DNA of 64,000 nt from Bacillota bacterium (GCA_023393065.1 JAEWMX010000007.1:15661-79660), one strand, 5' to 3'; counted from the stretch's first letter, positions 50,949-60,200 are shown. The notes: generated by a model not told the origin, from the letters alone. Numbers and translations: made by a program.

Positions 50949-52253
50949 TTATTTTTTTGCGCAGTTAATAGCTTTTAGACCGAGAAATTTGGCTTTATCG
51001 CCGAGCTTTTCTTCAATTCTCATCAAGCGATTGTATTTGGCGATGCGATCGGTTCTCGACATCGACCCTGTTTTAATCTGACCGGCGTTGACGGCGACAG
51101 CTAAATCGGCGATCGTCGTGTCTTCGGTCTCGCCTGAACGGTGAGAGATGACATTTGTATAGCGAGCGTTTTTTGCCATTTTGATGGCATCAAGGGTTTC
51201 GGTCAAGGTACCGATTTGATTCAATTTGATTAAAATAGAGTTGCAGATACCTTTTTCAATACCTTCTTTGAGAATTGAGGGATTGGTGACAAATAAGTCG
51301 TCGCCGACGAGTTGAATCTTGCTGCCGAGAGCATCGGTTAACTTCTTCCAGCCGGTCCAGTCCTTTTCGCCTAGGCCATCTTCGATGGAAACGATGGGAA
51401 ACTTCTCGATCATCTTGCCATACCAGGCGATCATCTCGTCAGAAGTCTTGACACCTTGTCCGCTCTTCTTGAGGTTATAAGTGCCGGTTTTTTCATCGTA
51501 GAATTCGCTGGCGGCGACGTCCATCGCTAAAACGATATCTTTGCCAGGGACGTATCCGGCATTCTTAATGGCTTGGACGATGACTTCAAGCGGCTCTTCG
51601 TTTGATGAAAGGTTAGGAGCGAAGCCACCTTCATCGCCGACGGCGGTGACATGTCCCATCTTCTTTAATACTTTCTTCAGCTCATGGAAGGTTTCCGCGC
51701 CCCAGCGAATCGCTTCGCGAACATTGGGAGCGCCGACAGGCATGATCATGAATTCTTGGAAATCGACTGAGGAATCAGCATGCGAGCCACCGTTGATGAC
51801 ATTCATCATCGGAACAGGGAGAGTGACGCCGACTTCGCCGGCGTTTAAAGCGATTTGCTCATAAAGCGGCACATGATTGAAATCAGCCGCGCATTTAACG
51901 ACGGCTAGTGATACGCCTAACAAGGCATTGGCGCCGAGATTCGACTTAAATTTGGTTCCGTCTAAGGCGAGCAGTTTGGCATCGATGACCTTTTGTTCTC
52001 TGACATCCATGCCGACCATGGCGGGAGCGAGAATCTTATTGACGTTTTCAACGGCTTTTAAAACGCCTTTGCCGCCGAAGCGTTTCTTATCGCCGTCGCG
52101 AAGTTCGAGGGCTTCGCGTTCGCCGGTCGAAGCGCCGCTGGGGACGATGGCGCGACCAAACGCGCCGCAATAAGTTTGAACTTCAACTTCAATTGTTGGA
52201 TTGCCGCGTGAGTCGATAACTTCACGAGCGAAGACAGATTTGATTTTTGACAT
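50949..52253 (-). CDS. eno: Enolase
   Basis: It converts 2-phosphoglycerate to phosphoenolpyruvate in glycolysis. The 434-aa protein is of standard length and carries REVIDSRGNPTIEVEV, GAFGRAIVPSGASTGE, NVINGGSHADSSVDFQEFM, GDEGGFAP (general acid/base Glu), VSIEDGLGE, QLVGDDLFVTNP (metal Asp) and ISHRSGETEDT. A strong ribosome-binding site (AAAGGAG) precedes the ATG. Confidence 0.98.
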   Translation of the reverse strand: MSKIKSVFAREVIDSRGNPTIEVEVQTYCGAFGRAIVPSGASTGEREALELRDGDKKRFGGKGVLKAVENVNKILAPAMVGMDVREQKVIDAKLLALDGTKFKSNLGANALLGVSLAVVKCAADFNHVPLYEQIALNAGEVGVTLPVPMMNVINGGSHADSSVDFQEFMIMPVGAPNVREAIRWGAETFHELKKVLKKMGHVTAVGDEGGFAPNLSSNEEPLEVIVQAIKNAGYVPGKDIVLAMDVAASEFYDEKTGTYNLKKSGQGVKTSDEMIAWYGKMIEKFPIVSIEDGLGEKDWTGWKKLTDALGSKIQLVGDDLFVTNPSILKEGIEKGICNSILIKLNQIGTLTETLDAIKMAKNARYTNVISHRSGETEDTTIADLAVAVNAGQIKTGSMSRTDRIAKYNRLMRIEEKLGDKAKFLGLKAINCAKK

Positions 52254-52356
52254 ATATATTTCTCCTTTGGAAATTTATCCTTATCTATTCTAACTGAATG
52301 GCTGCTTTTTTTCTATTATTTTCACACGCGCACGAAATGTAAGCGCATCACACCAT

Positions 52357-53559
52357 TCATTCGCGATGCAGTGGCATGCTCATGCAGTGTGGACCACCTC
52401 TTCCGCGTGCGAGTTCGCTGCTGCGAATGGATATGACCTCAATGCCGTGTGACTTCAATAAATCATTGGTAATAGTGTTGCGAGCATAGACGATAACCTT
52501 GCCGGGTTTTAAGGCTAAAGTATTGGCGCCGTCATTCCATTGTTCGCGGTCGCTGGCCACTGAGTCGTTTCCCCCGCAAGGAATGAATAAAATAGGTTGA
52601 TTTAACAACTTCGAGAAAGTTTTCGATAATTTCTCTTTATAAGGAATGATGCGGAGAGCATTTGGTTTGAGGCCTGGTCTTATGACAAAGTGGTCGACAT
52701 TATCGATAAATTCGTGATGGACGACAAATTTGTCGATATCAACTTGCGTCAGCACGGTATCAAGATGCATGAACGTCCTTTGCTTTGGAAGATTTACGGC
52801 GATGATATTTTGCCATTCTCCTTCACGAAACAAACGTTTTGCGAGAACCTCGATGGCGTCCGGCTCGGTTCTCTCACTGACACCGATGGCAATCGTGTGC
52901 GCGTCGAGGACCATAATATCGCCACCTTCAAGCGAGGATGTTTCTTCACGCTTATAATAGTGCTTCGCCGTCTGATAATCAGGGTGATAAGAAAAGATGA
53001 AATCGATATATATCGCTTCGCGACGACGCACTTCGTTATTCATGCGGTTAATTGAAACACCATCACCGATAATACAGGCACAATCGCGGGTGAAATATAA
53101 ATTTGGCATCGGATCGGTGACGAACGGATAGTCTTCGATATAGGAGCGAAGCGATTCTTTTTTATATCCCGGGAGTTGCGATTTGCGAATGCCGGCCATC
53201 GTCACTTTGATTAATTCTTTGGCCTCCATCGTCGATAGATAATTGCGAATCTTGTGTATGGTCGCGGGATTATTTACATAAGCTTCTTTAATGAATTGTT
53301 CAATAAACAACTTTCGAATTTTCTGGCTCGTAATCGCTTCCGAGACCAAGTCGACTAGATACACGACTTGCACACCATGATCGCGAAGCGTGGACACAAA
53401 AGAATCGTGTTCTTTTTGAGCTTCTAATAGCCAAGGAATGTCATCAAATAATTGATCTTGCAAATACTTCGGCGTCAAATTGGATAATTCCTGCCCTGGA
53501 CGATGGACGAGAACCATCTTTAAAGGGGTAACTTCTGATCTAATTCTTAATTTTTCCAT
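52357..53559 (-). CDS. arcA: Arginine deiminase
   Basis: It hydrolyses arginine to citrulline and ammonia. The 400-aa protein has FTRDCACIIGDG, SLEGGDIMVLD (catalytic Glu and Asp), FMHLDTVLTQVD (catalytic His) and the nucleophile C392 in GGPHCMSMPLHRE. No arcB, arcC or arcD lies nearby, so the remaining steps must be encoded elsewhere or are missing. The ATG comes only 7 nt after a TAAAAT -10 box and lacks a Shine-Dalgarno sequence, so translation is probably leaderless. Confidence 0.96.
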   Translation of the reverse strand: MEKLRIRSEVTPLKMVLVHRPGQELSNLTPKYLQDQLFDDIPWLLEAQKEHDSFVSTLRDHGVQVVYLVDLVSEAITSQKIRKLFIEQFIKEAYVNNPATIHKIRNYLSTMEAKELIKVTMAGIRKSQLPGYKKESLRSYIEDYPFVTDPMPNLYFTRDCACIIGDGVSINRMNNEVRRREAIYIDFIFSYHPDYQTAKHYYKREETSSLEGGDIMVLDAHTIAIGVSERTEPDAIEVLAKRLFREGEWQNIIAVNLPKQRTFMHLDTVLTQVDIDKFVVHHEFIDNVDHFVIRPGLKPNALRIIPYKEKLSKTFSKLLNQPILFIPCGGNDSVASDREQWNDGANTLALKPGKVIVYARNTITNDLLKSHGIEVISIRSSELARGRGGPHCMSMPLHRE

Positions 53560-53566
53560 TAGTATT

Positions 53567-53596
53567 ATTTTATCATCTTTTTGCCCGTATAGCCAA
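53567..53596 (-). promoter_or_regulatory. Promoter of arcA (leaderless transcript)
   Basis: TTGGCT and TAAAAT with an 18-nt spacer. The start codon begins 7 nt beyond the -10 box, where transcription would normally begin. Confidence 0.6.
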
Positions 53597-53621
53597 AAAA
53601 CGGCTGGATAAAAGACAATTT

Positions 53622-53930
53622 TTACTTTGTAAAGGCACGATAGATATTTAAATCGACATGATAATTATCAACGACGATACCTTCGCTTTCAAGCAGCCTT
53701 CTTTGCTCCTCGGGGCCGTCAAAACCAAAATTCAGGGCCAATCCGCCCTTAGAGTTAACGACGCGGTGACACGGAATGACAATCATCATCGGATTATGGT
53801 GGAGGGCATTGCCCACCGCGCGTACGGCTTTGGGCTTTCCAATCATGGTGGCGATGTCTTGATAGGTCGCGACCATGCCAAAAGGTATTTTTTTCGTCGC
53901 TTCATAAACCATGAATTCGAATTCTGTCAT
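53622..53930 (-). CDS. MGMT-type DNA alkyltransferase, catalytic domain only
   Basis: The 102-aa protein consists of the MGMT DNA-binding/catalytic domain without the usual N-terminal domain. KIPFGMVATYQDIA, RAVGNALHHNP and IPCHRVV are all present. The reactive C54 is kept, unlike in alkyltransferase-like (ATL) proteins where it is Trp, so it may repair O6-alkylguanine by suicide transfer. The short form is known in Bacilli. It lies between arcA and an acyltransferase, all on the minus strand. Confidence 0.9.
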   Translation of the reverse strand: MTEFEFMVYEATKKIPFGMVATYQDIATMIGKPKAVRAVGNALHHNPMMIVIPCHRVVNSKGGLALNFGFDGPEEQRRLLESEGIVVDNYHVDLNIYRAFTK

Positions 53931-54066
53931 AAATATCTATTTTTCATCAAGACACAGCGAATCGTTTTTAGCGTGCATTCTCATTATGATTTTGCACGTT
54001 TGCACCCTAAAAAGCTATCTATAGCCAAACCTCCTTGTAAGGAGGCTGCCTCCCACTTATCGAGGA

Positions 54067-55227
54067 TTATGCATCATTTGCTTTTCCGCTGGTAAAATGA
54101 TGAATTTCGCGAAGGACCCATTTTTTGGGATGAATGATATCCTTAATTCTGCGCAGATTGGCAAACAATAATAAGTCGGTGTATGGAATGATGCACAAAA
54201 ACATCGTGACGATTAGAGATCCGAGGACAAAGCATATCGTGAGGAAAGCCACGAAAGCGCCATAGGCCGAATCGTTAATATCTCCACGAGTGATATAGGT
54301 CGCGAATAATCTGACGATATAAACGTGGACTAAGTAATACGGGCCGGAATAACTACCTAGATTTGATATATGGTCAAAAAAGCGATATTTCTCAAGGAGT
54401 TTAAAAACATATAAATAGGAGACCACACCGCACAAAGAGCAGACGGCGTGACCGATTATCTCCCAAAAATCGCCGCGCAAGCCGGGTAGCCAATCGGCAT
54501 ATCTGAGCAATAAGGTGATATAGGCGCTCAAAAAGCCCAAGAAGAGCAAGAAAGCATATATTTTGATGTGGCGAAGTTTGGCAAAATAGCTTTTGAATAT
54601 CGTGAATAAAAAGGCCAATAAAGCAATCGGCATATAATATAAAACCATGTTCGCCGATAAGGAGCCCGGTCCTAGATCTGGCTGATTATAAATGAATAAA
54701 AATACCATTAGGTATCCGATGGAGGCGCCAATCATAAATACGGCTTTGAGGATATCCATCCACAATGTCTTGATTTTTACTAAAGTCGTCACGTAATAGA
54801 TGATGGCGATGAAGATGTTGATAAAGGCCGCCACAAGGAAAAACCAATAGAAGGTATCGGTGCGTAGATAAAGTTCGTTCATCCAATAATCAAACGGTTT
54901 TTCCGACAGTGTGAATCTCGGCAGCGTCCAGATCGACAAACAAGTGAAGAGGTAAGCTGGGACCAAATAGGTAATCAGCGTTTTTACTACGTAAGTACCA
55001 AGGTCTTTTACATTGCTGCATTTTTTAATCAGCATCCCTCCGGCAAAAAAGAACATGGCTAGTGACACCGAGTAAAAAATAGAGAAACCCAAGCCATTTA
55101 CATAAGTCGCCGAGCCCCACCGCTGCAGACAATGCGAGATGGCGATAAAAAGCATCGAAACAAGCTTGAGCATGTCAAGGGCAACGTCTCGTTTTTTTAC
55201 ATATCGATAAGGACGAACAAGACTCAT
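54067..55227 (-). CDS. Membrane acyltransferase 3 family protein
   Basis: The 386-aa protein has about ten membrane helices. It begins with the family pattern RDVALDMLKLVSMLFIAISH, where the His of the first helix is the usual catalytic residue. Acyltransferase 3 proteins acetylate or acylate envelope sugars or lipids outside the membrane. No neighbouring envelope genes identify the target. Upstream lies tRNA-Ala with a strong terminator. Confidence 0.85.
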   Translation of the reverse strand: MSLVRPYRYVKKRDVALDMLKLVSMLFIAISHCLQRWGSATYVNGLGFSIFYSVSLAMFFFAGGMLIKKCSNVKDLGTYVVKTLITYLVPAYLFTCLSIWTLPRFTLSEKPFDYWMNELYLRTDTFYWFFLVAAFINIFIAIIYYVTTLVKIKTLWMDILKAVFMIGASIGYLMVFLFIYNQPDLGPGSLSANMVLYYMPIALLAFLFTIFKSYFAKLRHIKIYAFLLFLGFLSAYITLLLRYADWLPGLRGDFWEIIGHAVCSLCGVVSYLYVFKLLEKYRFFDHISNLGSYSGPYYLVHVYIVRLFATYITRGDINDSAYGAFVAFLTICFVLGSLIVTMFLCIIPYTDLLLFANLRRIKDIIHPKKWVLREIHHFTSGKANDA

Positions 55228-55257
55228 AGGATAATGATAACAAAGCTCAGGGCTAAA

Positions 55258-55302
55258 GAAAAATCCCTTTTGTCAAACCGAATTCGGCCTGACAAACAGG
55301 GG
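55258..55302 (-). terminator. Strong terminator behind tRNA-Ala
   Basis: A nested hairpin: CCC/GGG, TTTGTCA/TGACAAA and the self-complementary core CCGAATTCGG, ending in ATTTTTCTTT on the minus strand. It insulates the acyltransferase gene from tRNA-Ala. Confidence 0.8.
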
Positions 55303-55316
55303 TAATTTCATGCGAT

Positions 55317-55392
55317 TGGTGGAGCTGACGAGGATCGAACTCGCTACCTCCTCCATGCCATGGAGGCGCTCTCCCAGATGAGCTACAGCCCC
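55317..55392 (-). tRNA. tRNA-Ala (GGC)
   Basis: Acceptor GGGGCTG/CAGCTCC contains the G3-T70 pair that identifies alanine tRNA. Anticodon stem CCTCC/GGAGG with loop ATGGCAT (anticodon GGC), T-arm GTTCGATCC and encoded CCA. Confidence 0.96.
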
Positions 55393-55414
55393 GAAGGGTC
55401 TAAACAACTTCAAT

Positions 55415-55443
55415 ATATTATCTTGTTTATTAGTGTATTTCAA
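55415..55443 (-). promoter_or_regulatory. Promoter of tRNA-Ala
   Basis: TTGAAA and TAATAT with a 17-nt spacer, 22 nt before the tRNA. Confidence 0.6.
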
Positions 55444-55493
55444 TACTAATGAAAACAAAGTTGCGAATGCTATTTAGACCTTATACTCTAGAT

Positions 55494-57989
55494 TTAACGG
55501 ATGTAAGTTCCCAAGTCGGCGACTTTGCCCGGGGCCGGTGTGAGGCTCGTGCTTAAGACGTAGACGCGGACGTTGCCTTTACCCGACATCGAGACGGATA
55601 AACTGCCGTTTGAGACAGTCTTAGTATCGCCGGTGACGGCATCGACATATGTGCCGTTAGGAATGCTATTAAAGGTCGCACCTCCCGAGACGGCTACGAG
55701 AGCAAAGCTATCGGTCGTGCTATCGGTAAAGCGGCGCTTATAAGCCATTCCACCGCTGATATTATCCGTGGAATATTGGCCTTTTTGCAAAGCCGGGACA
55801 GCATGGCGAATAAGGTTTAGAGAACGGATATGTTTGGCTAATGGGTGATTGAGGGTGGTAGCTACAGCGCCACTAGCGTTTGCGTATTTGCCAAAATCAG
55901 TAGCCGTTACGCTCCCAGAAATGTGATCGCCAAAGTAGGCTCTCCCGGTTTGGCTTAATGGCCGATTCGGGCCAACATCGATAACTGCTCCTTTTTGAAA
56001 TTCGATTTCGCTTCCGTAATAAATAGCGGGAATGCCGCGAAAAGTGAACATCAAAGCTAGATTTTCGGCCCAGACGTCTTGAGGTTGGTTGAATCTTTCT
56101 TTTTCTGGGGCGCCATCAGGGGCGTAATCGTGGGAATCGACATAGGTGACATTCCATGTCGCATCAGCGTAGACATGATCATTATACTTGGCGATATTAA
56201 AGGCATCCCAGGCATTTTTAAAGTTCCAATGCATCGGAAAATCAATGACATTGAGGTCGCTCTTCTTGCTGTAATCGACGGCGCGGTAACTATTGCCGTT
56301 TAGGTAGTGGTTATTGCTGGTCGGCTGATCCCAAGTCGAGAGATTATCATACCAGTTGGCTTCCGCGGATGCGGCTCTTTGCTCCATCGTCGCCCACGGA
56401 TAATCTTTTTGCTCTTTCCATGTGTAGAAAGGCGCGGAATCGGCAGCTTGGCCGTGATTCCACACTTCTCTAACCCGCGTGCAAACTTCGGCAAACATAA
56501 AGAAGTTGTCGCCGCCGCGAGCTTGAAAAGAAGGATTGAAAACTTTATCGAAGACGAGGCGCGAGATGTGCTTGGCGGTATCGATGCGAAAACCGTCGAC
56601 ACCCATATCGATGTAGCGATTATAGGCATCGACTAAGTAATTGGTGACATAGGGATTTTCGGTGTTCAAGTCGACACAGTCGCCGGCGATCTGTCCGGTC
56701 TGTTCGATATATTGTTCATAGCCCATGCTCTTCTCATGGTGATAGATGTGGCGAAAGTCGTTCATATCTTCCTTCATCGCGTTGATTCGCGAATCGTATT
56801 GACGCCCGCCGCTTAGCGATTGGTAATCATCGGGTAGAAGGTTATATGGGTCGGTCATCACGAGATTATTAACAGTATCGGGCTTGGTGTAATCCTTTTT
56901 AAAGAGGGGAAAGAGATTTTCTTCTCCGAAATTTCCCGTGTGATTAAAGACAACATCTTGAATAATCTTCATGCCTTTAGCGTGAGCGGCATTAATTAGA
57001 TCTTGATAGGTCGCACCCGGGACTTCAAGGCGCGGATCGACTTGCGACATATCGATAGCGTGATAGCCGTGATAGTCATATCCGGAGGCGTTTTCGACAA
57101 CCGGCGTTATCCAAATCGCCGAGAAACCTAGAGCTTTAATATAATCGAGCTTTTCGATCAAACCTTTGAAATCACCGCGCCAGGCCGGATCGCTGGCGGG
57201 GTTTTGCGCTTGGCCATCATCCCAGCAATGAACATTGTTTGCTGGATCGCCGTCATAGAAGCGGGTCGTCATCACGAAGTAGATCGTCTCTTCGCGAAAG
57301 TCGTTTCCGGGACTCGCCCCTTCTTTGGGGCGAAAATCGGTTAAGAGCCCATCTTTTAGATACCATTCACCATTCGTGAAAGCATATTCGGCGGTCTCCA
57401 CACCATTAATAGTAAATTTGGCTTTGATGCTATTTACTTTGTTGAAATTATAGCGATACCAACCATTTGTTTCGGAAAGCATATTGATCGGCGAGTTGGT
57501 GACAACGCCGGTCGGCTCGCTTCCGTAATAGCGTATCTTAGGAACTGAACCATTGGTTTTAACGTGAATGTTGATGAGACCGGTGTTTTCAAATTCTGGC
57601 TCTTCGATCGTATCGGGATCTTGGCTGTACCACTTGCCCCCGGTTCCCTTGCCTTCAAACCACCACTCGCCGGTCGCTCGTTGCATATCGCCGGTCTGCG
57701 GGCTGCCGTTATTGTTAAAAATCAGCTTAATGGAAGTGAGTCCGGCAAAGCTCTTGGTATGCCAATCGCTTTCGGCATCTTTGACTAATTTCTCACCGGG
57801 CCATGTCGTGCTGGTCACGGTGTTAGGCACCGCATCCCAATAGTGAATGTAAGGATTCGCGTAATCGCCGCGGTAGTGAACGATGATGCCGGTGCTGAGA
57901 GCGGTTGCTTGGGAATCGCCGCTTTCTATCGGCGATATCACTCCGAAAACGGTTGTCAGAATTACGGCAATTTGCGAGATAATTTTCAT
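55494..57989 (-). CDS. Secreted GH13 alpha-amylase with two starch-binding-like modules
   Basis: A signal peptide (KIISQIAVILTTVFGVISP) leads an 831-aa extracellular enzyme. Two modules resembling CBM26 starch-binding domains follow at about 30-120 (IHYWDAVPN, TWPGEK, FNNNGSPQTGDMQ) and 130-215. The GH13 barrel has the nucleophile Asp in GVDGFRIDTAKH (near 467), the acid/base Glu in FMFAEV (near 497) and YVDSHDYAPDG (near 620), where the usual N-H-D is S-H-D. QVDPRLEVPG marks the calcium region. A beta-sandwich C-domain ends the chain. The 3' neighbour is tRNA-Ala; the start has only a -10 box (TATAAT) clearly visible upstream. Confidence 0.94.
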   Translation of the reverse strand: MKIISQIAVILTTVFGVISPIESGDSQATALSTGIIVHYRGDYANPYIHYWDAVPNTVTSTTWPGEKLVKDAESDWHTKSFAGLTSIKLIFNNNGSPQTGDMQRATGEWWFEGKGTGGKWYSQDPDTIEEPEFENTGLINIHVKTNGSVPKIRYYGSEPTGVVTNSPINMLSETNGWYRYNFNKVNSIKAKFTINGVETAEYAFTNGEWYLKDGLLTDFRPKEGASPGNDFREETIYFVMTTRFYDGDPANNVHCWDDGQAQNPASDPAWRGDFKGLIEKLDYIKALGFSAIWITPVVENASGYDYHGYHAIDMSQVDPRLEVPGATYQDLINAAHAKGMKIIQDVVFNHTGNFGEENLFPLFKKDYTKPDTVNNLVMTDPYNLLPDDYQSLSGGRQYDSRINAMKEDMNDFRHIYHHEKSMGYEQYIEQTGQIAGDCVDLNTENPYVTNYLVDAYNRYIDMGVDGFRIDTAKHISRLVFDKVFNPSFQARGGDNFFMFAEVCTRVREVWNHGQAADSAPFYTWKEQKDYPWATMEQRAASAEANWYDNLSTWDQPTSNNHYLNGNSYRAVDYSKKSDLNVIDFPMHWNFKNAWDAFNIAKYNDHVYADATWNVTYVDSHDYAPDGAPEKERFNQPQDVWAENLALMFTFRGIPAIYYGSEIEFQKGAVIDVGPNRPLSQTGRAYFGDHISGSVTATDFGKYANASGAVATTLNHPLAKHIRSLNLIRHAVPALQKGQYSTDNISGGMAYKRRFTDSTTDSFALVAVSGGATFNSIPNGTYVDAVTGDTKTVSNGSLSVSMSGKGNVRVYVLSTSLTPAPGKVADLGTYIR

Positions 57990-58080
57990 AGTGCGATTCC
58001 TAATAAAAAGATATAGGTCTCATTATACAAGAAAATTCATAAATTAAATAATTATTTAAGACACATGACAAAAAACTTAT

Positions 58081-58108
58081 TTGTGATTATGCGTTTACTT
58101 GTTATAAT
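58081..58108 (+). promoter_or_regulatory. Promoter of the leucine-rich-repeat lipoprotein gene
   Basis: TTGTGA and TATAAT with a 16-nt spacer, 24 nt before the ATG at 58132. Confidence 0.6.
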
Positions 58109-58131
58109 TTTAAGCATAACGGTATCAAAAA

Positions 58132-59067
58132 ATGTTCAAATTGAAACTCCATAATCTAATCTGTCTTCCACTTCTTTTCTTTTTGGTCGCTTGTGGATCG
58201 GATAGTTCATCAGGCGATACTTCTTCTTCAAACGGTGATTCCTCGTCTACCTATAGCGAAGTGTCCAATGATCCGCATTGGGTCCATTTTAACACCCATT
58301 GCGACACACCCTTAGAATCTGTTTTTACAGCGCGAGTTGAGACGATGCCAATCGTCAATAATGGCGCCTTGATGCTCGCCGGATGGTTTTTGGAAGAAGA
58401 CTATATAAATATTGTCAGTTTTCCCTACCGCGTCCTCGAGGATGTGACTTTGCACGCGATGTGGACGGAAGGTAATCCATCGGACTTCACTTTTTCCTCG
58501 ACCCTTGACGGCACTGGCTATATTGTCACTTCTTATGGCGCAAACGCCACCAATGTCATCATCCCTAGTTATTTTAATAGCAAGCCGGTCCTTGAAATCG
58601 GCGAGTACTTATTTGCCAATAACGGAGCGATATTATCCGTGACGATGCCGAGCATGCTCATTAAAATTAATATGGCGGCTTTTAAAAATGCCGTTCAACT
58701 ATCGTCGATCGTCATTCCCGATAACGTCACCATCATCGCTACAGATGCTTTCGCTGATTGCAGCGGTTTGCAGACCGTCTCGATGCCCGAACGGCTTGAA
58801 GTCGTCGCTAATAGTGCCTTTGAAGGAACGGCAATGCAGTCAGTCACATTAGGCAATCGCGTGACTTCAATCAATTCTCGCGCCTTTGCCGACTGCGCGA
58901 ACCTTCGCGATGTCTATCTCGATAACTTGACTCCGCCGCTTCGCTTCGCAAACTCTTTTGAAAACACAAACGCCGCATTAAGATATAAAGTTTTCGAAAG
59001 TGTTCTCAATACTTATAAAACGAATGAACACTGGTCTTCTTTCTCTTCGCAAATCGTTGCTCGATAA
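58132..59067 (+). CDS. Lipoprotein with BspA-type leucine-rich repeats
   Basis: Lipobox FLVAC (Cys at residue 21) and a Ser/Asp-rich spacer give a membrane-anchored surface protein of 311 aa. Residues about 50-105 look like a degenerate InlB/Flg_new repeat (LMLAGWFLEEDY, LHAMW). From about 145 there are five to six LRR_5/BspA units of about 23 residues with the pattern I-P-x-x-V-x-x-I-x-x-x-A-F-x-x-C (DAFADCSGLQTVSMPE, RAFADCANLRDVYL). BspA-like proteins bind host or polymer surfaces. The start codon has little Shine-Dalgarno support and a short leader. It is divergent from the amylase at 55494. Confidence 0.88.
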   Translation: MFKLKLHNLICLPLLFFLVACGSDSSSGDTSSSNGDSSSTYSEVSNDPHWVHFNTHCDTPLESVFTARVETMPIVNNGALMLAGWFLEEDYINIVSFPYRVLEDVTLHAMWTEGNPSDFTFSSTLDGTGYIVTSYGANATNVIIPSYFNSKPVLEIGEYLFANNGAILSVTMPSMLIKINMAAFKNAVQLSSIVIPDNVTIIATDAFADCSGLQTVSMPERLEVVANSAFEGTAMQSVTLGNRVTSINSRAFADCANLRDVYLDNLTPPLRFANSFENTNAALRYKVFESVLNTYKTNEHWSSFSSQIVAR

Positions 59068-59124
59068 TCTTAATACTCATATTTTTAATATGTAAAGAGC
59101 CCACGATGCGGCCTTTTCGTTCGG

Positions 59125-59153
59125 TTGACAAGTGTAAAGTATGTTAGTAAAAT
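59125..59153 (+). promoter_or_regulatory. Promoter of the surface protein at 59207
   Basis: A consensus TTGACA and TAAAAT with a 17-nt spacer. The leader is about 45 nt and ends with a strong ribosome-binding site, AGGGAGGA. Confidence 0.8.
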
Positions 59154-59206
59154 CAATATTAGTTTTAGATTATATTTACTTTTTAATTTTCTAGGGAGGA
59201 TAACTC

Positions 59207-60151
59207 ATGAAAAAACGATTAAAAAGAATAAGTCTATTTTTAGGTGTTGTTGTTTTGGGTGTCGCGACTAGCGTCAGTCTGTTTGCGAACTCGCCAAAAG
59301 ACGCGGTTGGAGTGGATGCTACAAACTTCACAAATAATGATATTAGAATTCCTTTTGTGGGTTTATCTTGGTGGGATGATTATGATTCAGGGGAAGGAGA
59401 TACAATCGGCAACGAAGTTTTTATTAGGATTGTTGATTCGGATAAAGAATCTTCCTTAACCAATAATACCGTTGCAGATATCACCTATATTGGTGTCGAA
59501 AGTTCTTCTACTGATACCTACTATAATATTGGCGAAGGGGGCTTTAGCGAATACGATACAAGTAATGTATTGTTCTTTGATTTACCTTATTCCACAATAA
59601 GCGGCAAAAAATTCGATTTAGCTCGAGTTAATCCTAGTGATCACAGCATTGTGTGGAATCGCATAAATCTAATTGAAACATTTAACGATGGCATGCTTCA
59701 TAAAGTTTGGAGATCTTATGGTGATGAACAAGGTATTTTTCGGCCAGATGGTTCATCGGCTGAATCAAGATATATTTCGAATGGGACTCTTGCAGGAATA
59801 CTATATGGCTATTTGAGTTGCTCTCCAAATACCCATAACGGCTACCCCGCCTTCCCCACTCTCGATGAAAATTTCAATTTGACCGGGGGGAGGGATTTGA
59901 CACAAGATTCAATTGTTTTGGAATATGATTACAGTTCTGAAGCAGATTATGTTGAAGGAAATCGCGCTAAATTAGACATTACGCTTACTCAAAAGGTTAA
60001 TATGATGAAGTATATGTATGATGAAAACATACCTTCCGCAGGTGTTGTCTTATTTGACAGCAAATCATCAATTTATTTAATTATTTGCACCGCCCTTATT
60101 GGCTTAACAAGTATCGCGGGTCTCTACATCCTCAAAAAGAAAAGAGCCTAA
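59207..60151 (+). CDS. Surface protein with signal peptide and C-terminal membrane anchor
   Basis: I do not recognise the family. The 314-aa protein has a signal peptide (residues 1-30, basic KKRLKR then a hydrophobic stretch to FANS). An acidic, aromatic-rich, beta-type ectodomain follows, then a hydrophobic segment (about 290-309) closing in KKKRA, like cell-wall proteins but without an LPxTG motif. ARVNPSDHSIVWNRIN resembles a pattern in the neighbouring starch-binding lipoprotein (VRVSPNEPIVDWNAQT). The gene looks more AT-rich than its neighbours. It sits inside the glucan locus with its own strong promoter and terminator. Confidence 0.75.
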   Translation: MKKRLKRISLFLGVVVLGVATSVSLFANSPKDAVGVDATNFTNNDIRIPFVGLSWWDDYDSGEGDTIGNEVFIRIVDSDKESSLTNNTVADITYIGVESSSTDTYYNIGEGGFSEYDTSNVLFFDLPYSTISGKKFDLARVNPSDHSIVWNRINLIETFNDGMLHKVWRSYGDEQGIFRPDGSSAESRYISNGTLAGILYGYLSCSPNTHNGYPAFPTLDENFNLTGGRDLTQDSIVLEYDYSSEADYVEGNRAKLDITLTQKVNMMKYMYDENIPSAGVVLFDSKSSIYLIICTALIGLTSIAGLYILKKKRA

Positions 60152-60173
60152 TCAATAATTAATCATAAAAATT

Positions 60174-60200
60174 GGACGCCTTCGTTGGCGTTCTCTTTTT
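60174..60200 (+). terminator. Terminator of the surface protein gene at 59207
   Basis: Stem GGACGCC/GGCGTTC (one G-T pair) with loop TTCGTT, then TCTTTTTATT. Confidence 0.75.

Noticed and set aside
52254..52356. Imperfect GCGC repeat between eno and arcA as a terminator
   Set aside because: The stem is only 4 bp and no T-run follows on the minus strand.
55273..55458. Minus-strand frame across tRNA-Ala
   Set aside because: Reads through the tRNA itself (AHLGERLHGMEEVASSILVSS), a typical artefact.
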